Assembly: GCF_005771675.1 (NCBI RefSeq)
Contig: NZ_VAJM01000002.1
Span: 372,001-436,000, forward strand
Direction: 5' to 3'
Origin: Hymenobacter jeollabukensis
GTDB lineage: Bacteria; Bacteroidota; Bacteroidia; Cytophagales; Hymenobacteraceae
Length of the DNA: 64,000 nt
A program made the position numbers and the translations under genes. The notes beneath the pieces were generated by a model that did not search any database, had not been told where the DNA came from, and was given only the letters and a program-made list of their open reading frames with translations. Of the stretch, positions 28,094 to 36,709 are shown piece by piece (the stretch's first letter is position 1; each line of letters starts with the position of its first letter).

Positions 28094-28208
28094 GGGGGGC
28101 AGGTAGCGGGCAATAGACAACGAATGAGTTGCGAAGGTGGCTTGCACCAAGCCGTGCTCGGAGGATAACTTGTGGGCCCATTCGTATTGCTGGTTTGCAA
28201 GTCTACTG

Positions 28209-28826
28209 ATGAAACGTGTTTTAATCGCCGCTGGCCTGCTGCTGGCCGCCGCGCCCGCTTGGGCCCAATCCAAAACCTGCTTCGGCCTGAAGGCGGGCCT
28301 GTCGCGCTCTACGCTGAGCGGCGTCGTCAATGCCAGCCCGAAGTGGCTGAACAGCGTGGTGGCGGGCGGCATGGTGCGCTTCAAGCCCACCAGCCAGAAC
28401 TTCGCCGTGCAGCTCGAAGCCAACCTCAGCAGCCAAGGCGCCCGCATCGAGTACATTCAGATGACCGGCGGCGGGAACTACTACATTGCCTCCGACAAGC
28501 GCAACTCCATGTACCTGAACGTGCCGGTGCTGCTACGCCAGTACATCGGTCCGGGCCTTTACCTGAACGTGGGCCCGCAGCTGGGCGTGCTGCTGGGCGA
28601 CTCCAACGACGCCTATAAGTCCGACGTGGCCGCGGTGGGCGGCATCGGCTGGGAAAGCCCCACCGGCTGGATGCTGGATGGCCGGCTGAACTACGGCCTC
28701 ACCAGCATCGACAACGATAAGGATAGTCAAGCCCTCCGGGACCGGGCGGGCCTGGGCGGGCTGCACAACCGCGTGCTGCAGCTAAGCGTTGGCAAGCTCT
28801 TCGGGAAGAAGCCCGCCGCGCGCTAA
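28209..28826 (+). CDS. Outer-membrane beta-barrel protein (PorT-like)
   Basis: A 205-residue protein, MKRVLIAAGLLLAAAPAWAQ as signal peptide. The mature part begins F-G-L-K-A-G-L-S-R-S-T-L, the usual first strand of PorT-type barrels, and continues FAVQLEANLSSQGARI, S-M-Y-L-N-V-P-V-L-L-R-Q-Y, GLYLNVGPQLGVLLG, a glycine-rich strand and a final V-L-Q-L-S-V-G-K-L-F-G. The strand order Y-L-x-(V/I)-P-(V/L)-L followed by G-P-x-x-G-x-L-L is characteristic. It is divergent from DUF4159 and followed 82 bases later by another barrel of the same type. Confidence 0.85.
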   Translation: MKRVLIAAGLLLAAAPAWAQSKTCFGLKAGLSRSTLSGVVNASPKWLNSVVAGGMVRFKPTSQNFAVQLEANLSSQGARIEYIQMTGGGNYYIASDKRNSMYLNVPVLLRQYIGPGLYLNVGPQLGVLLGDSNDAYKSDVAAVGGIGWESPTGWMLDGRLNYGLTSIDNDKDSQALRDRAGLGGLHNRVLQLSVGKLFGKKPAAR

Positions 28827-28908
28827 ACCGCGCCGCCGGGCAATACCCCGACCCCGACCTGCGTATACAGATCGGCTACTGTTGGCACCACGCTTACTCT
28901 CTTCGGCT

Positions 28909-29547
28909 ATGAAACAACCCTTGTTTTTTCTGCTTTGCTCGGCTGGTCTGGGCCTCTCCACTGCCGCCCAGGCGCAGTACTTTGGTATCAAGGGCGGCGT
29001 GAATGCCGCCGTGCTCGACGGGGAGCAGATTCAGCAGAGCACCCGCTACAACACGTCCTGGCACGCGGGCGCGTTCTACAACTACAACCTGGTGGGCCCG
29101 CTCTCCCTGCGGCCCGAGGCGCAGTACTCCGTGCAGGGCTCCGAGTTCAAATCCAGCGACGAGGACTACACCACCCGGCTCTACTACCTGAGCGTGCCCG
29201 TGCTGCTCGACCTGAAGCTGGGCCCCGTGCACCTGCAGGGCGGGCCGCAGTTCGGCGTGCTGCTGCAGGCCGAGCAGAAGGGCACCCGCATCAGCAGCGT
29301 CAGCAACGGCACGCCGCAGGCCGGCCCGGTGCAGCAGCAGGTCACCGATCAGTTCAAGCGCCAGGACTTCAGCCTCTGCGCCGGAGCCGAAATCGACCTG
29401 GGCAAAACCTTCGCCGTGGGCGGCCGCTTCAACGCGGGCCTCAACGATGTGGCCGACTACCGCGACATCCGCTCGGTGAACGACGCGCGCCTGAAAAACC
29501 GCGTCATCCAGGGCTATTTGGCCATCAAATTCGGTAACAAGGACTGA
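28909..29547 (+). CDS. Outer-membrane beta-barrel protein (PorT-like)
   Basis: A 212-residue protein, start MKQPLFFLLCSAGLGLSTAA with cleavage near AQAQ; an upstream in-frame start at 28789 overlaps the previous gene and is excluded. Motifs are Y-F-G-I-K-G-G-V-N-A-A-V-L, L-S-L-R-P-E-A-Q-Y-S-V-Q-G-S, YYLSVPVLLDLKLGPVHLQG, G-P-Q-F-G-V-L-L, F-A-V-G-G-R-F-N-A-G-L-N-D-V and closing K-N-R-V-I-Q-G-Y-L-A-I-K-F-G. Same family as the preceding gene and probably co-transcribed. Its stop abuts the convergent gene with no bases between. Confidence 0.87.
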   Translation: MKQPLFFLLCSAGLGLSTAAQAQYFGIKGGVNAAVLDGEQIQQSTRYNTSWHAGAFYNYNLVGPLSLRPEAQYSVQGSEFKSSDEDYTTRLYYLSVPVLLDLKLGPVHLQGGPQFGVLLQAEQKGTRISSVSNGTPQAGPVQQQVTDQFKRQDFSLCAGAEIDLGKTFAVGGRFNAGLNDVADYRDIRSVNDARLKNRVIQGYLAIKFGNKD

Positions 29548-30270
29548 TCAGGGCTGGCTCGGGGCGCTGGCCGGGCGCGTGGATTGCTCCAGCAGGTACT
29601 GGTTGTAGAGCGAGACGATGTTGGGCATGTCGGAGTAGCGGAAGCCGTCGGCCCCGCCCTGAATCTGGGTGCGCAGGGCCACGCAGTCCTGCACGTACTG
29701 GCTCATCTGCTCCCGAAAATTGACCCGTTCCATCGGCACGAGCTGCCCGTCGCGGCGCAAGTACCAGTGGCTGTTGGGAATGGTGCTCAAAGCCGCGGTG
29801 AGCAGCCCCACGCCGAGGCCGAGCAGCGGCACCATGGGCACGGCCGAATCGGAGTAGACGAACAGCTCCACCGGGCCGTTGTTGACCACCCGCCAGGCCA
29901 TGATGCGCGGGTGGGCGTCGCCGGGCAGGCGCATGGTCTCGTAGTACCGCTCGCGCACCGTCATCGAGCGCAGCAGCTCCACCTTCACCACTTTGGTTTT
30001 GGGGAAAGGCCGCACTTCGGGGTTGGTTGACAGGTAAGGCACCAGGGCCTCGAAGCCGAAGGCATCGGTGGGCAGGTACGCCCGCACGCGGCGGCCGTCG
30101 GCCTCCACAATCATGGCTCCCAGGCCGTGCCGGGCATCGGGTTTGGTGTCGCGCCAGCGCAGGCTGTCGGCCGGCGGGGCGCCGGGGCTCTGGCCGAAAG
30201 CTGCCGGAGTGGCGCTAAGTAAGGCCGGAATGAGTAGCCAGCGGTGGCTTGCCAGGGTAGGGTAGGGCAT
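29548..30270 (-). CDS. Secreted protein of unknown function
   Basis: A 240-residue protein with a signal peptide (MPYPTLASHRWLLIPALLSA, cleavage near AFGQ). The mature part has R-V-R-A-Y-L-P-T-D-A-F-G-F, R-P-F-P-K-T-K-V-V-K-V-E-L-L and P-V-E-L-F-V-Y-S-D-S-A-V-P. A hydrophobic segment V-P-L-L-G-L-G-V-G-L-L follows, and then W-Y-L-R-R-D-G-Q-L-V-P-M-E-R-V-N-F-R-E-Q-M-S-Q-Y-V-Q-D-C with a helical end. The 'W-Y-(V/L)-x-R-x-G-(Q/E)-L-x-x-(V/M)' layout is seen in several Bacteroidetes exported proteins without assigned function. Convergent with the barrel gene, transcribed alone. Confidence 0.65.
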   Translation of the reverse strand: MPYPTLASHRWLLIPALLSATPAAFGQSPGAPPADSLRWRDTKPDARHGLGAMIVEADGRRVRAYLPTDAFGFEALVPYLSTNPEVRPFPKTKVVKVELLRSMTVRERYYETMRLPGDAHPRIMAWRVVNNGPVELFVYSDSAVPMVPLLGLGVGLLTAALSTIPNSHWYLRRDGQLVPMERVNFREQMSQYVQDCVALRTQIQGGADGFRYSDMPNIVSLYNQYLLEQSTRPASAPSQP

Positions 30271-30292
30271 CGATAGGCAGCTAATAAAATGA

Positions 30293-30329
30293 CGGCATCC
30301 GCCAGGCCGTTGGGCGCTGACGGATGCCG
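30293..30329 (-). terminator. Rho-independent terminator of tldD-tldE pair 1
   Basis: CGGCATCCG pairs with CGGATGCCG; TCATTTTATTA follows on the minus strand. It lies 20 bases after the tldE stop. Confidence 0.7.
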
Positions 30330-30348
30330 AATTTACGCAACGAAGCCG

Positions 30349-31674
30349 TTAAATAGCGTCCGACAGGCTGGTGAAGGTGAAGTCGCGGATTTTCAGCGGG
30401 GGCACCAGGTTGCCGCCCAGGCGCTGGGCCCGGCCCACGGCCTCCAGGTTGTTGAGCATGATGACCGGGCTTTCGTTGAAGCGCATGTTCTTGATCGGGT
30501 GCTTGATCTTGCCGTTTTCGATGTAAAACGTCCCGTCGCGGGTGAGGCCCGTCACCAGCAAGGTCTGCGGGTCCACGTCGCGGATGTACCAGAGGCGCGT
30601 GACCAGGATGCCCTTCTGGGTGCTTTTGATCAGGTCTTCCAGGCTCTGGGTGCCGCCTTCCATGATGAAGTTGCCGGTGAAGCCCGTCGGTTCGGTCTTG
30701 TTTTTCTGGGCCCAGAAGCGTGAATAGTAGAGGTTTTTGGCCACGCCCTTCTCAATGATGGGCAGCTTCCGCACCGGCAGGCCTTCGTTGTCGAAGGTGC
30801 CGCTGGGCGCCAGCGCGTTGGTGGGGTCGATGCTGATGCTCACCCGCGCGTCGAACAGCTTTTCGCCCTTGCGGGTGCCGCCGCCCTTCTTGCTCAGGAA
30901 GCTGCGGCCCTCGTCGGCTTCGCGGGCATCGAAGGCGTACACCAGCCGGTTGATCAGCCCTTCGTCCGACACCAGCGCGGCCGGCTCCAGAATGACGGTG
31001 TACTTGCCCGGCTCGATGGCCTTGGCGCCCACCGAGGAGCTGGCCTTGGTGGCGGCCCGCTGGGTGAGGACCTTGGCGTCGAACTTGCTGGCGTCGGTGA
31101 AGTCGGCCACGGCGTAGCCCGAGCCGGTGCCGTCGGGCGTGCGCACCGTCACCGAAAAGTCGAGGTTGGTGGATTGCTGGTATGCCTCCAGGCCCTTGGA
31201 GTTGCGGATGGCCTCGAAGCGGGTGCCGTCTTCCAGAAAACCCGCCGCCGTGAGCTGCTTGGCCGCGCACAGGGCAATACTGTCGCCGGCGGCCTGGGCC
31301 CGGAAGTCGGGCGTGATGCCGGCCGTGCTGGCCGCGTAGGAGGGCGCCGTGAGGTACTGCTGCGGCCCGAGGCGGGGCATGTACTCGGGGTCTTCGGGGG
31401 CGAGCTTGGCAATTTCCTCGGCCCGCTGCACGCAGCGGCGCAGCGTGGCGTCGTCGAACTGGTTGCAGGTGGCCACGCCCGAGCGTTTGCCGAACCACAC
31501 CTGCACGGCCAAGGACACGTTGTCGGTGCCGCCGGCGGTGGTGACGGTGTTGCGGGCGTAGCGCACGTTGCCGCGGGTGCCGCCGTAGAGGTTGGCCTCC
31601 GCCTCGTCGGCCGTGCTGAAGCTCAATACCTTCTTCAGGATGGCCTGGGCTTCGTCTTTGGGAATGATGGGCAT
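30349..31674 (-). CDS. tldE: TldE/PmbA-like protein, copy 1
   Basis: A 441-residue member of the TldD/PmbA family. It starts MPIIPKDEAQAILKKVLSFS and carries R-N-T-V-T-T-A, V-W-F-G-K-R-S-G-V-A-T-C-N, the C-terminal F-I-M-E-G-G-T-Q-S-L-E-D-L-I, G-I-L-V-T-R-L-W-Y-I and LTRDGTFYIENGKIKHPI-like end. It lacks the HExxxH zinc site, as expected for the TldE subunit, which forms a barrel-like complex with the TldD metalloprotease that trims peptides. No signal peptide is seen here, although its partner TldD has one. A second, clearly similar copy lies at 35326-36654. The gap to tldD is filled by a repeat. Confidence 0.9.
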   Translation of the reverse strand: MPIIPKDEAQAILKKVLSFSTADEAEANLYGGTRGNVRYARNTVTTAGGTDNVSLAVQVWFGKRSGVATCNQFDDATLRRCVQRAEEIAKLAPEDPEYMPRLGPQQYLTAPSYAASTAGITPDFRAQAAGDSIALCAAKQLTAAGFLEDGTRFEAIRNSKGLEAYQQSTNLDFSVTVRTPDGTGSGYAVADFTDASKFDAKVLTQRAATKASSSVGAKAIEPGKYTVILEPAALVSDEGLINRLVYAFDAREADEGRSFLSKKGGGTRKGEKLFDARVSISIDPTNALAPSGTFDNEGLPVRKLPIIEKGVAKNLYYSRFWAQKNKTEPTGFTGNFIMEGGTQSLEDLIKSTQKGILVTRLWYIRDVDPQTLLVTGLTRDGTFYIENGKIKHPIKNMRFNESPVIMLNNLEAVGRAQRLGGNLVPPLKIRDFTFTSLSDAI

Positions 31675-31832
31675 TGGTATCTAATGTGCAAAATGTGGGA
31701 ATGTGGATAATGTGCCAGGAATGGTAGCATGTGGTTGAAAATGAGCTGAATAATCAGAATGCAACGCCGGGCGTCTTATTCATCATCGGTACAGCAACTC
31801 ATTTTCCACATCCTACACATTTTCACATTAAA
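31675..31832. repeat. Gap-filling AATGTGG inverted repeat
   Basis: The entire tldD-tldE gap. The left arm has AATGTG units (AATGTGCAAAATGTGGGAAT at about 31683) and the right arm TTTTCCACATCCTACACATT then TTCACATT to 31830. The centre is non-repetitive. Same architecture as the GGTGAAAT family but a different unit. The tldD stop lies at its edge. Confidence 0.65.
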
Positions 31833-33479
31833 TCAGACTTTCCGGGCCGTGTTGATGACGTTCACGCCGTTGAAGCGCGTGGTGCTGCTGCCGTGGCTCA
31901 CGGCCGAGCTTTGCGAGGGTTGGCCTTTGCCGTCGAAGAAGGTGCCGAACAGGCGGTAGTCCGACTGGTCGCAGATGGCCGCGCACGAGTTCCAGAACTC
32001 CTGGGTGTTGGCCTGGTAGGCCACGTCCTCGATCTGCCCGGTGATTTTGCCCTTCTCGATGGCGTAGAACGTCTGCCCGCCGAACTGGAAGTTGTAGCGC
32101 TGCTGGTCGATGCTGTAGGAGCCGGCCCCGGCAATGTAAATGCCCTTGTCGACGCCCTTGATCATCTCATCGACCGACATTTTCTGCTTGCCCGGCCGCA
32201 AACTGACGTTGGGCATGCGCTGAAACTGCACGTCCTGCCACGACTGCGAGTAGCAGCACCCATCCGAGTGGTCCTGGCCGACGATGTGCGCCTGGTCGCG
32301 GATTTTCTGGTAGTCCACCAGCTGCCCGTCCCGAATCAGGTCCCATTCCCGGGTTTTTACGCCCTCGTCGTCGTAGCCCACCGCGCCCACCGAGCCCGGC
32401 TGCAGCTTGTCGGCCACGATGTTGACGAGCTTGGAGCCGTAGGGCTTGCCCTGCTTTTTCCAGTCGAGCGTGGCGAAGCTGGTACCGGCGAAGTTGGCCT
32501 CGTAGCCGAGCACGCGGTCCAGCTCCAGCGGGTGCCCCACCGATTCGTGGATGGTCAGCCCGAGGTGGGCCGGGTCGAGCACCAGGTCGTACTTGCCGGG
32601 CACCACGCTCGGGGCCGTGAGCTTGGCCTTGGCCTGCCGGGCCGCCAGGGCGGCGTCTTCCAGCAGGTCGTAGCTCTGCTTGTACCCGATGACATCGGTG
32701 CCGGCCGGGCCCTTCACCTTGTCGGCGGCCTTGGGCACCAGGTACTCGTAGCCCAGGCCCATGGGCGAACTGAGCGCCTCGCGCGAGCGGAACTTGCCCG
32801 AGGCCTTGTCAACCACCGTCACCGTAAACGTGGGCCAGATGCGGTGCACGTCCTGGTCGATGTAGCTGCCGTCGGTCGAGGCGAAATACTTCTGCTCGTT
32901 GACCTGAAACAGCGCCGAGTTGATGTACGAAGCCCCCGCGTCGAGGGCTTTGGCGTTGGCGGCCAGCAGCAGCTCTACCTTCTGCTTCACCGGCACTTCC
33001 AGCGCGTTTTGCTGAATGGGCGTTTTCCAAGCCACTTCGCCGTAGCCCTTCTGTGGGGCCAGCTGCACCGGCTCCTTCTGAATCTTGGCGTTGGCCTTGG
33101 CAATCTGCGTGGCCGTGGTGGCCGCTTTGGCCAGCTCGGCCTCCGTCAGCTGGTTGGTAGCCCAGAAGCCCCAGGCCCCGCCCACCAGCACGCGCACGCC
33201 CGCGCCCAGGCTTTCGGTGCTCACGATGTTCTGCACCTGCCGCTCCCGCGTGAAGAGGTACTGGTTGAGGTAGCGGCCAATGCGCACGTCGGCGTAGGTG
33301 GCGCCGGCGGCTTTGGCCGCGTTCAGGGCCGCGTCGGCCAGGCGCTTGTTCAGCGCCGCGTCGAAGGGTTCCAGCAGGCGGGCCACATCCACTTCGGTAC
33401 CGCCGAGCAGGGGCATGCGCGGCAGCAGCAGGGCACCGGCCGCGAGGCCGGTCAGGCCCATAAAATGTCGTCGTTTCAC
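31833..33479 (-). CDS. tldD: TldD-like metalloprotease with Tat-type signal, copy 1
   Basis: A 548-residue protein with a GTG start. The N-terminus MKRRHFMGLTGLAAGALLLP is a twin-arginine-like signal, unusual because enterobacterial TldD is cytoplasmic. The TldD core follows with Y-A-D-V-R-I-G-R-Y-L-N-Q and the zinc motif H311-E-S-V-G-H316 (T-I-H-E-S-V-G-H-P-L-E-L-D-R). Then come V-G-Y-D-D-E-G-V-K-T-R-E-W-D, S-D-G-C-C-Y-S-Q-S-W-Q-D-V-Q and the conserved end I-E-D-V-A-Y-Q. With TldE it should make a heteromeric protease acting on unfolded peptides. Export suggests a periplasmic substrate, which is inference. The gap to tldE is a repeat. Copy 2 lies at 36710-38353. Confidence 0.92.
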   Translation of the reverse strand: MKRRHFMGLTGLAAGALLLPRMPLLGGTEVDVARLLEPFDAALNKRLADAALNAAKAAGATYADVRIGRYLNQYLFTRERQVQNIVSTESLGAGVRVLVGGAWGFWATNQLTEAELAKAATTATQIAKANAKIQKEPVQLAPQKGYGEVAWKTPIQQNALEVPVKQKVELLLAANAKALDAGASYINSALFQVNEQKYFASTDGSYIDQDVHRIWPTFTVTVVDKASGKFRSREALSSPMGLGYEYLVPKAADKVKGPAGTDVIGYKQSYDLLEDAALAARQAKAKLTAPSVVPGKYDLVLDPAHLGLTIHESVGHPLELDRVLGYEANFAGTSFATLDWKKQGKPYGSKLVNIVADKLQPGSVGAVGYDDEGVKTREWDLIRDGQLVDYQKIRDQAHIVGQDHSDGCCYSQSWQDVQFQRMPNVSLRPGKQKMSVDEMIKGVDKGIYIAGAGSYSIDQQRYNFQFGGQTFYAIEKGKITGQIEDVAYQANTQEFWNSCAAICDQSDYRLFGTFFDGKGQPSQSSAVSHGSSTTRFNGVNVINTARKV

Positions 33480-33596
33480 AAGCGGTCAGGGTTTTGGTTG
33501 GAGAGAGAAGAAGCGTCGGGAGAAGGGCGTGGCCCAGGGTGTCGGGGCTGCACGTAATCAATGCGCCCGCGAAAAACATAGGGCTGTCTAAATATA

Positions 33597-33637
33597 GGTA
33601 AGCGCCCCGTCGAATCGTGCTCGACGGGGCGCTTACC
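33597..33637 (-). terminator. Perfect 17-bp terminator hairpin
   Basis: GGTAAGCGCCCCGTCGA pairs exactly with 33621-33637, then TATATTTA on the minus strand. It ends the TlpA-like gene. Confidence 0.75.
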
Positions 33638-33679
33638 GGAGTTGACGGCGCCAGGGCGCTCCGCCGCAGACGGCCGCCG

Positions 33680-35173
33680 CTAGCGGGCCGCCACAGCGTC
33701 GACGGCCGGGGCGGCCAGCGCGGCTTCCAGGGCCGCCACTACTTGCGCCCCGGAGCTGGGTCGGGGCGCTTGGTCGGCCACCAGCTGCCCGTCGCGGCCG
33801 ATAATGAAGTAAGCGGGAATGGCGTTGATCTGGTAGGCCTTGGCCGTGGCCGAGTTAAAGCCCTGCGCCCGCAGGTGCACGCTGCCGTGGCCGAGCAGCT
33901 TACGCTTGGCCAGCATGTTCTGCCAGTCCTTTTCCCGCTCGTCGATGGATACGTAGAGGAATACCACGTCGCGGCCGGCGAATTTCTGCTTCAACTCGGT
34001 GGCGGCGGGTATTTCGGCCAAGCAGGGCCCGCACCAGCTGGCCCAGAAATCGAGGTACACCACCTTTCCGCGGAAGCTGCTCAGCGCCACCTGCTTGCCG
34101 GTTTCGTCCTGAAGGGTAAAGGCCGGGGCGGCGCTGCCCGGGGCCAGGGCCAGCCGTTTGGTGTACGTGCTGCGCACTTCACGCGCGGCCAGCGAGTCGC
34201 GGTTCAGCTGTCGGAAGACCGGCAGCTTGGCCTGGGCGTTCTGGAAGCTGCCCATCTGCAGCTCCTGCAGCAGCAGTTGGGCCAGCACCACGTCGCGGGT
34301 GCGGGTATTGCCGTAGACGCGGATGGCCTGCTCAAAGGCGGGCTCGAAGGCGTCTTCCGGCATGGGGTTATCCGAAACGGGCCGGGTCAGTTGCACCAGG
34401 TGCATCGGGTACTGCTGCACGAAGGACAGGTACGCGTTGTTGTTCAGCGCCGAATCGTTAGGCGTAGCCAGGGGCTGCAGGCCCGCCAGGAACGCGGCGG
34501 GCAGCGGGGTAGCCGGTTGGTCGTCTTTGTGGAGGTGGCGGAAAAAAATGGTACACATCATCCGCTGGTTGGCAGCGTTGTAAGCCAACGTCTGGCGCAC
34601 GTAGGCCCGGAAGGCCGGCGTCACCGGGTGCTGGGCGGCGTACTGCTGCCAGAAGCTGCGGCGCTCCTGCTCGTTGGCTTCCACCAGGTGCGTCATCTGC
34701 GCTGCCGTCTTTTTCACCACGAAGCGCATGGGCGAGGCATTGTCGCCGTCGTCGAAGCGCAGAAAGCTCTGGGCGAGGTAGCTGTTGGCCGCCGCGCCAC
34801 GGCCCTTGAACCGCAGCGTCTCGTCGAACTGCTCCGTATCCAGGGAAAGGTGCAGGGAGTCGCCGGGCTCCACGAATAGGTTCGCCATTTCGTCGCCGGC
34901 GCCCAGCAGGGCCTCCCCGGGCGCGGCCACCTGCGGCAGTGCAAGACGGAAGTTGCCCTGCGCGTCGAGCCGGGCCGACACGGTGTCGGAGGCTAGGCGC
35001 AACGGGTCCCGGAACAGCGTCAGGTACACTTTCGGGCCCTTCGGGTGGTCGATGTGGCCGCTGATGGTGACCGGCTGGCTGGTCGGGGCGGTTTGGGAGC
35101 AGGCGCCGAGCAGCAGCAGGGCCGGCAGGGCAGCGCCGAAGGCAATAGCGGGGCGCGAAGTCAAAAAAGTCAT
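33680..35173 (-). CDS. TlpA/ResA-type thioredoxin lipoprotein
   Basis: A 497-residue protein. The signal has lipobox LLLGAC near residue 25. An N-terminal domain of about 100 residues (V-T-I-S-G-H-I-D-H-P-K-G, L-D-A-Q-G-N-F-R-L-A-L) matches the DUF4369-like region of Bacteroidetes thioredoxin lipoproteins. A helical middle follows. The thioredoxin domain from about 350 has P-A-F-T-L-Q-D-E-T-G, G-K-V-V-Y-L-D-F-W-A-S-W-C-G-P-C with the WCGPC active site, and the cis-Pro segment I-N-A-I-P-A-Y-F-I-I-G-R-D-G. Such proteins are extracytoplasmic disulphide reductases. It sits alone between the two tldD-tldE pairs with its own terminator. Confidence 0.92.
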   Translation of the reverse strand: MTFLTSRPAIAFGAALPALLLLGACSQTAPTSQPVTISGHIDHPKGPKVYLTLFRDPLRLASDTVSARLDAQGNFRLALPQVAAPGEALLGAGDEMANLFVEPGDSLHLSLDTEQFDETLRFKGRGAAANSYLAQSFLRFDDGDNASPMRFVVKKTAAQMTHLVEANEQERRSFWQQYAAQHPVTPAFRAYVRQTLAYNAANQRMMCTIFFRHLHKDDQPATPLPAAFLAGLQPLATPNDSALNNNAYLSFVQQYPMHLVQLTRPVSDNPMPEDAFEPAFEQAIRVYGNTRTRDVVLAQLLLQELQMGSFQNAQAKLPVFRQLNRDSLAAREVRSTYTKRLALAPGSAAPAFTLQDETGKQVALSSFRGKVVYLDFWASWCGPCLAEIPAATELKQKFAGRDVVFLYVSIDEREKDWQNMLAKRKLLGHGSVHLRAQGFNSATAKAYQINAIPAYFIIGRDGQLVADQAPRPSSGAQVVAALEAALAAPAVDAVAAR

Positions 35174-35260
35174 ATACAGTAACTTGGATGGTAGCGCTAA
35201 AGCTTCGGATTATATCGTTACGGCGCAATACCCGGGCAGTGGATTTTGGCCGCCGCGCAT

Positions 35261-35294
35261 AAAAAAAGTCCCCGCAGCCAGGGGCCACGGGGAC
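35261..35294 (-). terminator. Rho-independent terminator of tldD-tldE pair 2
   Basis: AGTCCCCG pairs with CGGGGACG-type sequence and is followed on the minus strand by seven T. Confidence 0.8.
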
Positions 35295-35325
35295 GTTGCG
35301 CAGTTTGGAACAAGGAGGCCGGAGC

Positions 35326-36654
35326 CTACACCGCGTCGGAGAGCGAGGTGAAGGTGAAGTCACGGATTTTCAGCGGGGGCACCAGGTTGCCGCCGATGCG
35401 CTGGGGCCGCCCGATGGCCTCCAGATTGTTGAGCATGATGATGGGCGACTCGTTGAAGCGGAAGTTCTTGATCGGGTGCTTGATCTTGCCGTTCTCGATG
35501 TAGAACGTCCCGTCGCGCGTCAGGCCGGTGTAAAGCAGCGTCTGCGGGTCGACGGGGCGGATGTACCACAGGCGCGTGACCAGGATGCCCTTCTGGGTGC
35601 TCTTGATCAGGTCGGCGGTGCTCTGGGTGCCGCCGCTCATGATGAAGCCGCTGGGCGGGGGCAGGTCCGGAATGCCCTGTTTCTGAGCCCAGAAGCGCGA
35701 GCTGAACAGGTTTTTCACCACGCCCTTCTCAATCCAGGTCACCTTCTGACGCGGGCGTCCGTCGCCGGCAAAGGCCAGGGTCGGAATGTCGGCGCTGGCC
35801 GGGTCGGAGTAGATGGTCACGCGCTCATCGAAGAGCTTTTCGCCCTTGCGGTTGCCGCCGCCTTTTTTGCTGAGGAAGCTGCGGCCCTCGTCGGCCGAGC
35901 GGGCGTCGAAGGCGTTCATCAGCGCCCCGAGCAGGGAGGCGTCGGAGTTGGCCACCAAGGCGGCGGGCTCCAGAATGACGGTGTACTTGCCCGGCTCGAT
36001 GGCCTTGGCCCCTACCGAGGAGGTGGCTTTGTCGGCCGCAATCTGCGTCAGCCGGCCCGCGTCGAACTTGCTGATGTCGGTGAAGTCGGCCGTGGCGTAG
36101 CCCGAGCCGGTGCCGTCGGGCGTGCGCACCGTCACCGAGTAGTCGAGGTTGGTAAACTGCTGGTAGGCTTCCAGGCCCTTCTTGTTGCGCTTGGCCACGA
36201 AGCCGGCCTGGTCTTCCAGAAAAGCCGCCGAGCTGACTTTGCGCTGCTCGCACAGGGCCATGCCCTTGCCGGCCTGGGTGGCGCGGTAATCGGGCGTGAT
36301 GCCGGCGGTGCTGGCGGCAAACGCGGGCGTGCTCAGGTACTGCTGGGCCCCGAGCATGGGCACGTATTCCGGGCTTTCCGGGGCGAGGCGGGCCACTTCC
36401 TCGGCCCGCTGCACGCAGCGGCGCAGCGTGGCGTCGTCGAACTGGTTGCAGGTGGCAATGCCCGCGCGCTTGCCGAAGCGGGCTTCCACCGTCAGCGACA
36501 CGTTGTCGAGGGCGCCGGCGGTGCTCACCGTGTTGCGCGCCGTGCGGATGTTGCCGCCGGTGGTGCCGCTGAGCGTGGCTTCGCACTCATCGGCGGTGCT
36601 GAAGCCCAGCACCTTCTGCAGAATGCTCTGGGCTTCGTCTTTGCTTAATATCAT
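35326..36654 (-). CDS. tldE: TldE/PmbA-like protein, copy 2
   Basis: A 442-residue protein starting MILSKDEAQSILQKVLGFST; the ATG 18 codons earlier lies in the intergenic repeat. It is very similar to copy 1 along its length: F-G-K-R-A-G-I-A-T-C-N-Q-F-D-D-A-T-L-R-R, S-T-A-G-I-T-P-D, F-L-S-K-K-G-G-G-N-R-K-G-E-K, W-Y-I-R-P-V-D-P-Q-T-L-L and an almost identical C-terminus (F-T-F-T-S-L-S-D-A-V). No zinc motif. It follows tldD copy 2 through a 55-bp repeat gap. Divergence is strongest in the surface-loop region around residues 310-330 (DPASADIPTLAFAGDGRP against DPTNALAPSGTFDNEGLP), where specificity might differ. Confidence 0.9.
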   Translation of the reverse strand: MILSKDEAQSILQKVLGFSTADECEATLSGTTGGNIRTARNTVSTAGALDNVSLTVEARFGKRAGIATCNQFDDATLRRCVQRAEEVARLAPESPEYVPMLGAQQYLSTPAFAASTAGITPDYRATQAGKGMALCEQRKVSSAAFLEDQAGFVAKRNKKGLEAYQQFTNLDYSVTVRTPDGTGSGYATADFTDISKFDAGRLTQIAADKATSSVGAKAIEPGKYTVILEPAALVANSDASLLGALMNAFDARSADEGRSFLSKKGGGNRKGEKLFDERVTIYSDPASADIPTLAFAGDGRPRQKVTWIEKGVVKNLFSSRFWAQKQGIPDLPPPSGFIMSGGTQSTADLIKSTQKGILVTRLWYIRPVDPQTLLYTGLTRDGTFYIENGKIKHPIKNFRFNESPIIMLNNLEAIGRPQRIGGNLVPPLKIRDFTFTSLSDAV

Positions 36655-36709
36655 GCTGTTAATGTGCTGAATGTGGGGATGGTGCGGGAATGGGAGGCAT
36701 TCATCCACA
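36655..36709. repeat. Short AATGTG-type gap repeat (copy 2)
   Basis: The whole 55-bp tldD-tldE gap of the second pair is built of TTAATGTGCTGAATGTGGGG, GATGGTGCGGGAATGGGAGG and CATTCATCCACATT. It looks like a shortened form of the repeat at 31675-31832. Confidence 0.55.

Noticed and set aside
31731-33557. 608-codon plus-strand ORF
   Set aside because: Antisense to tldD with its complete zinc motif; composition is antisense-like (V, H, R and L rich).
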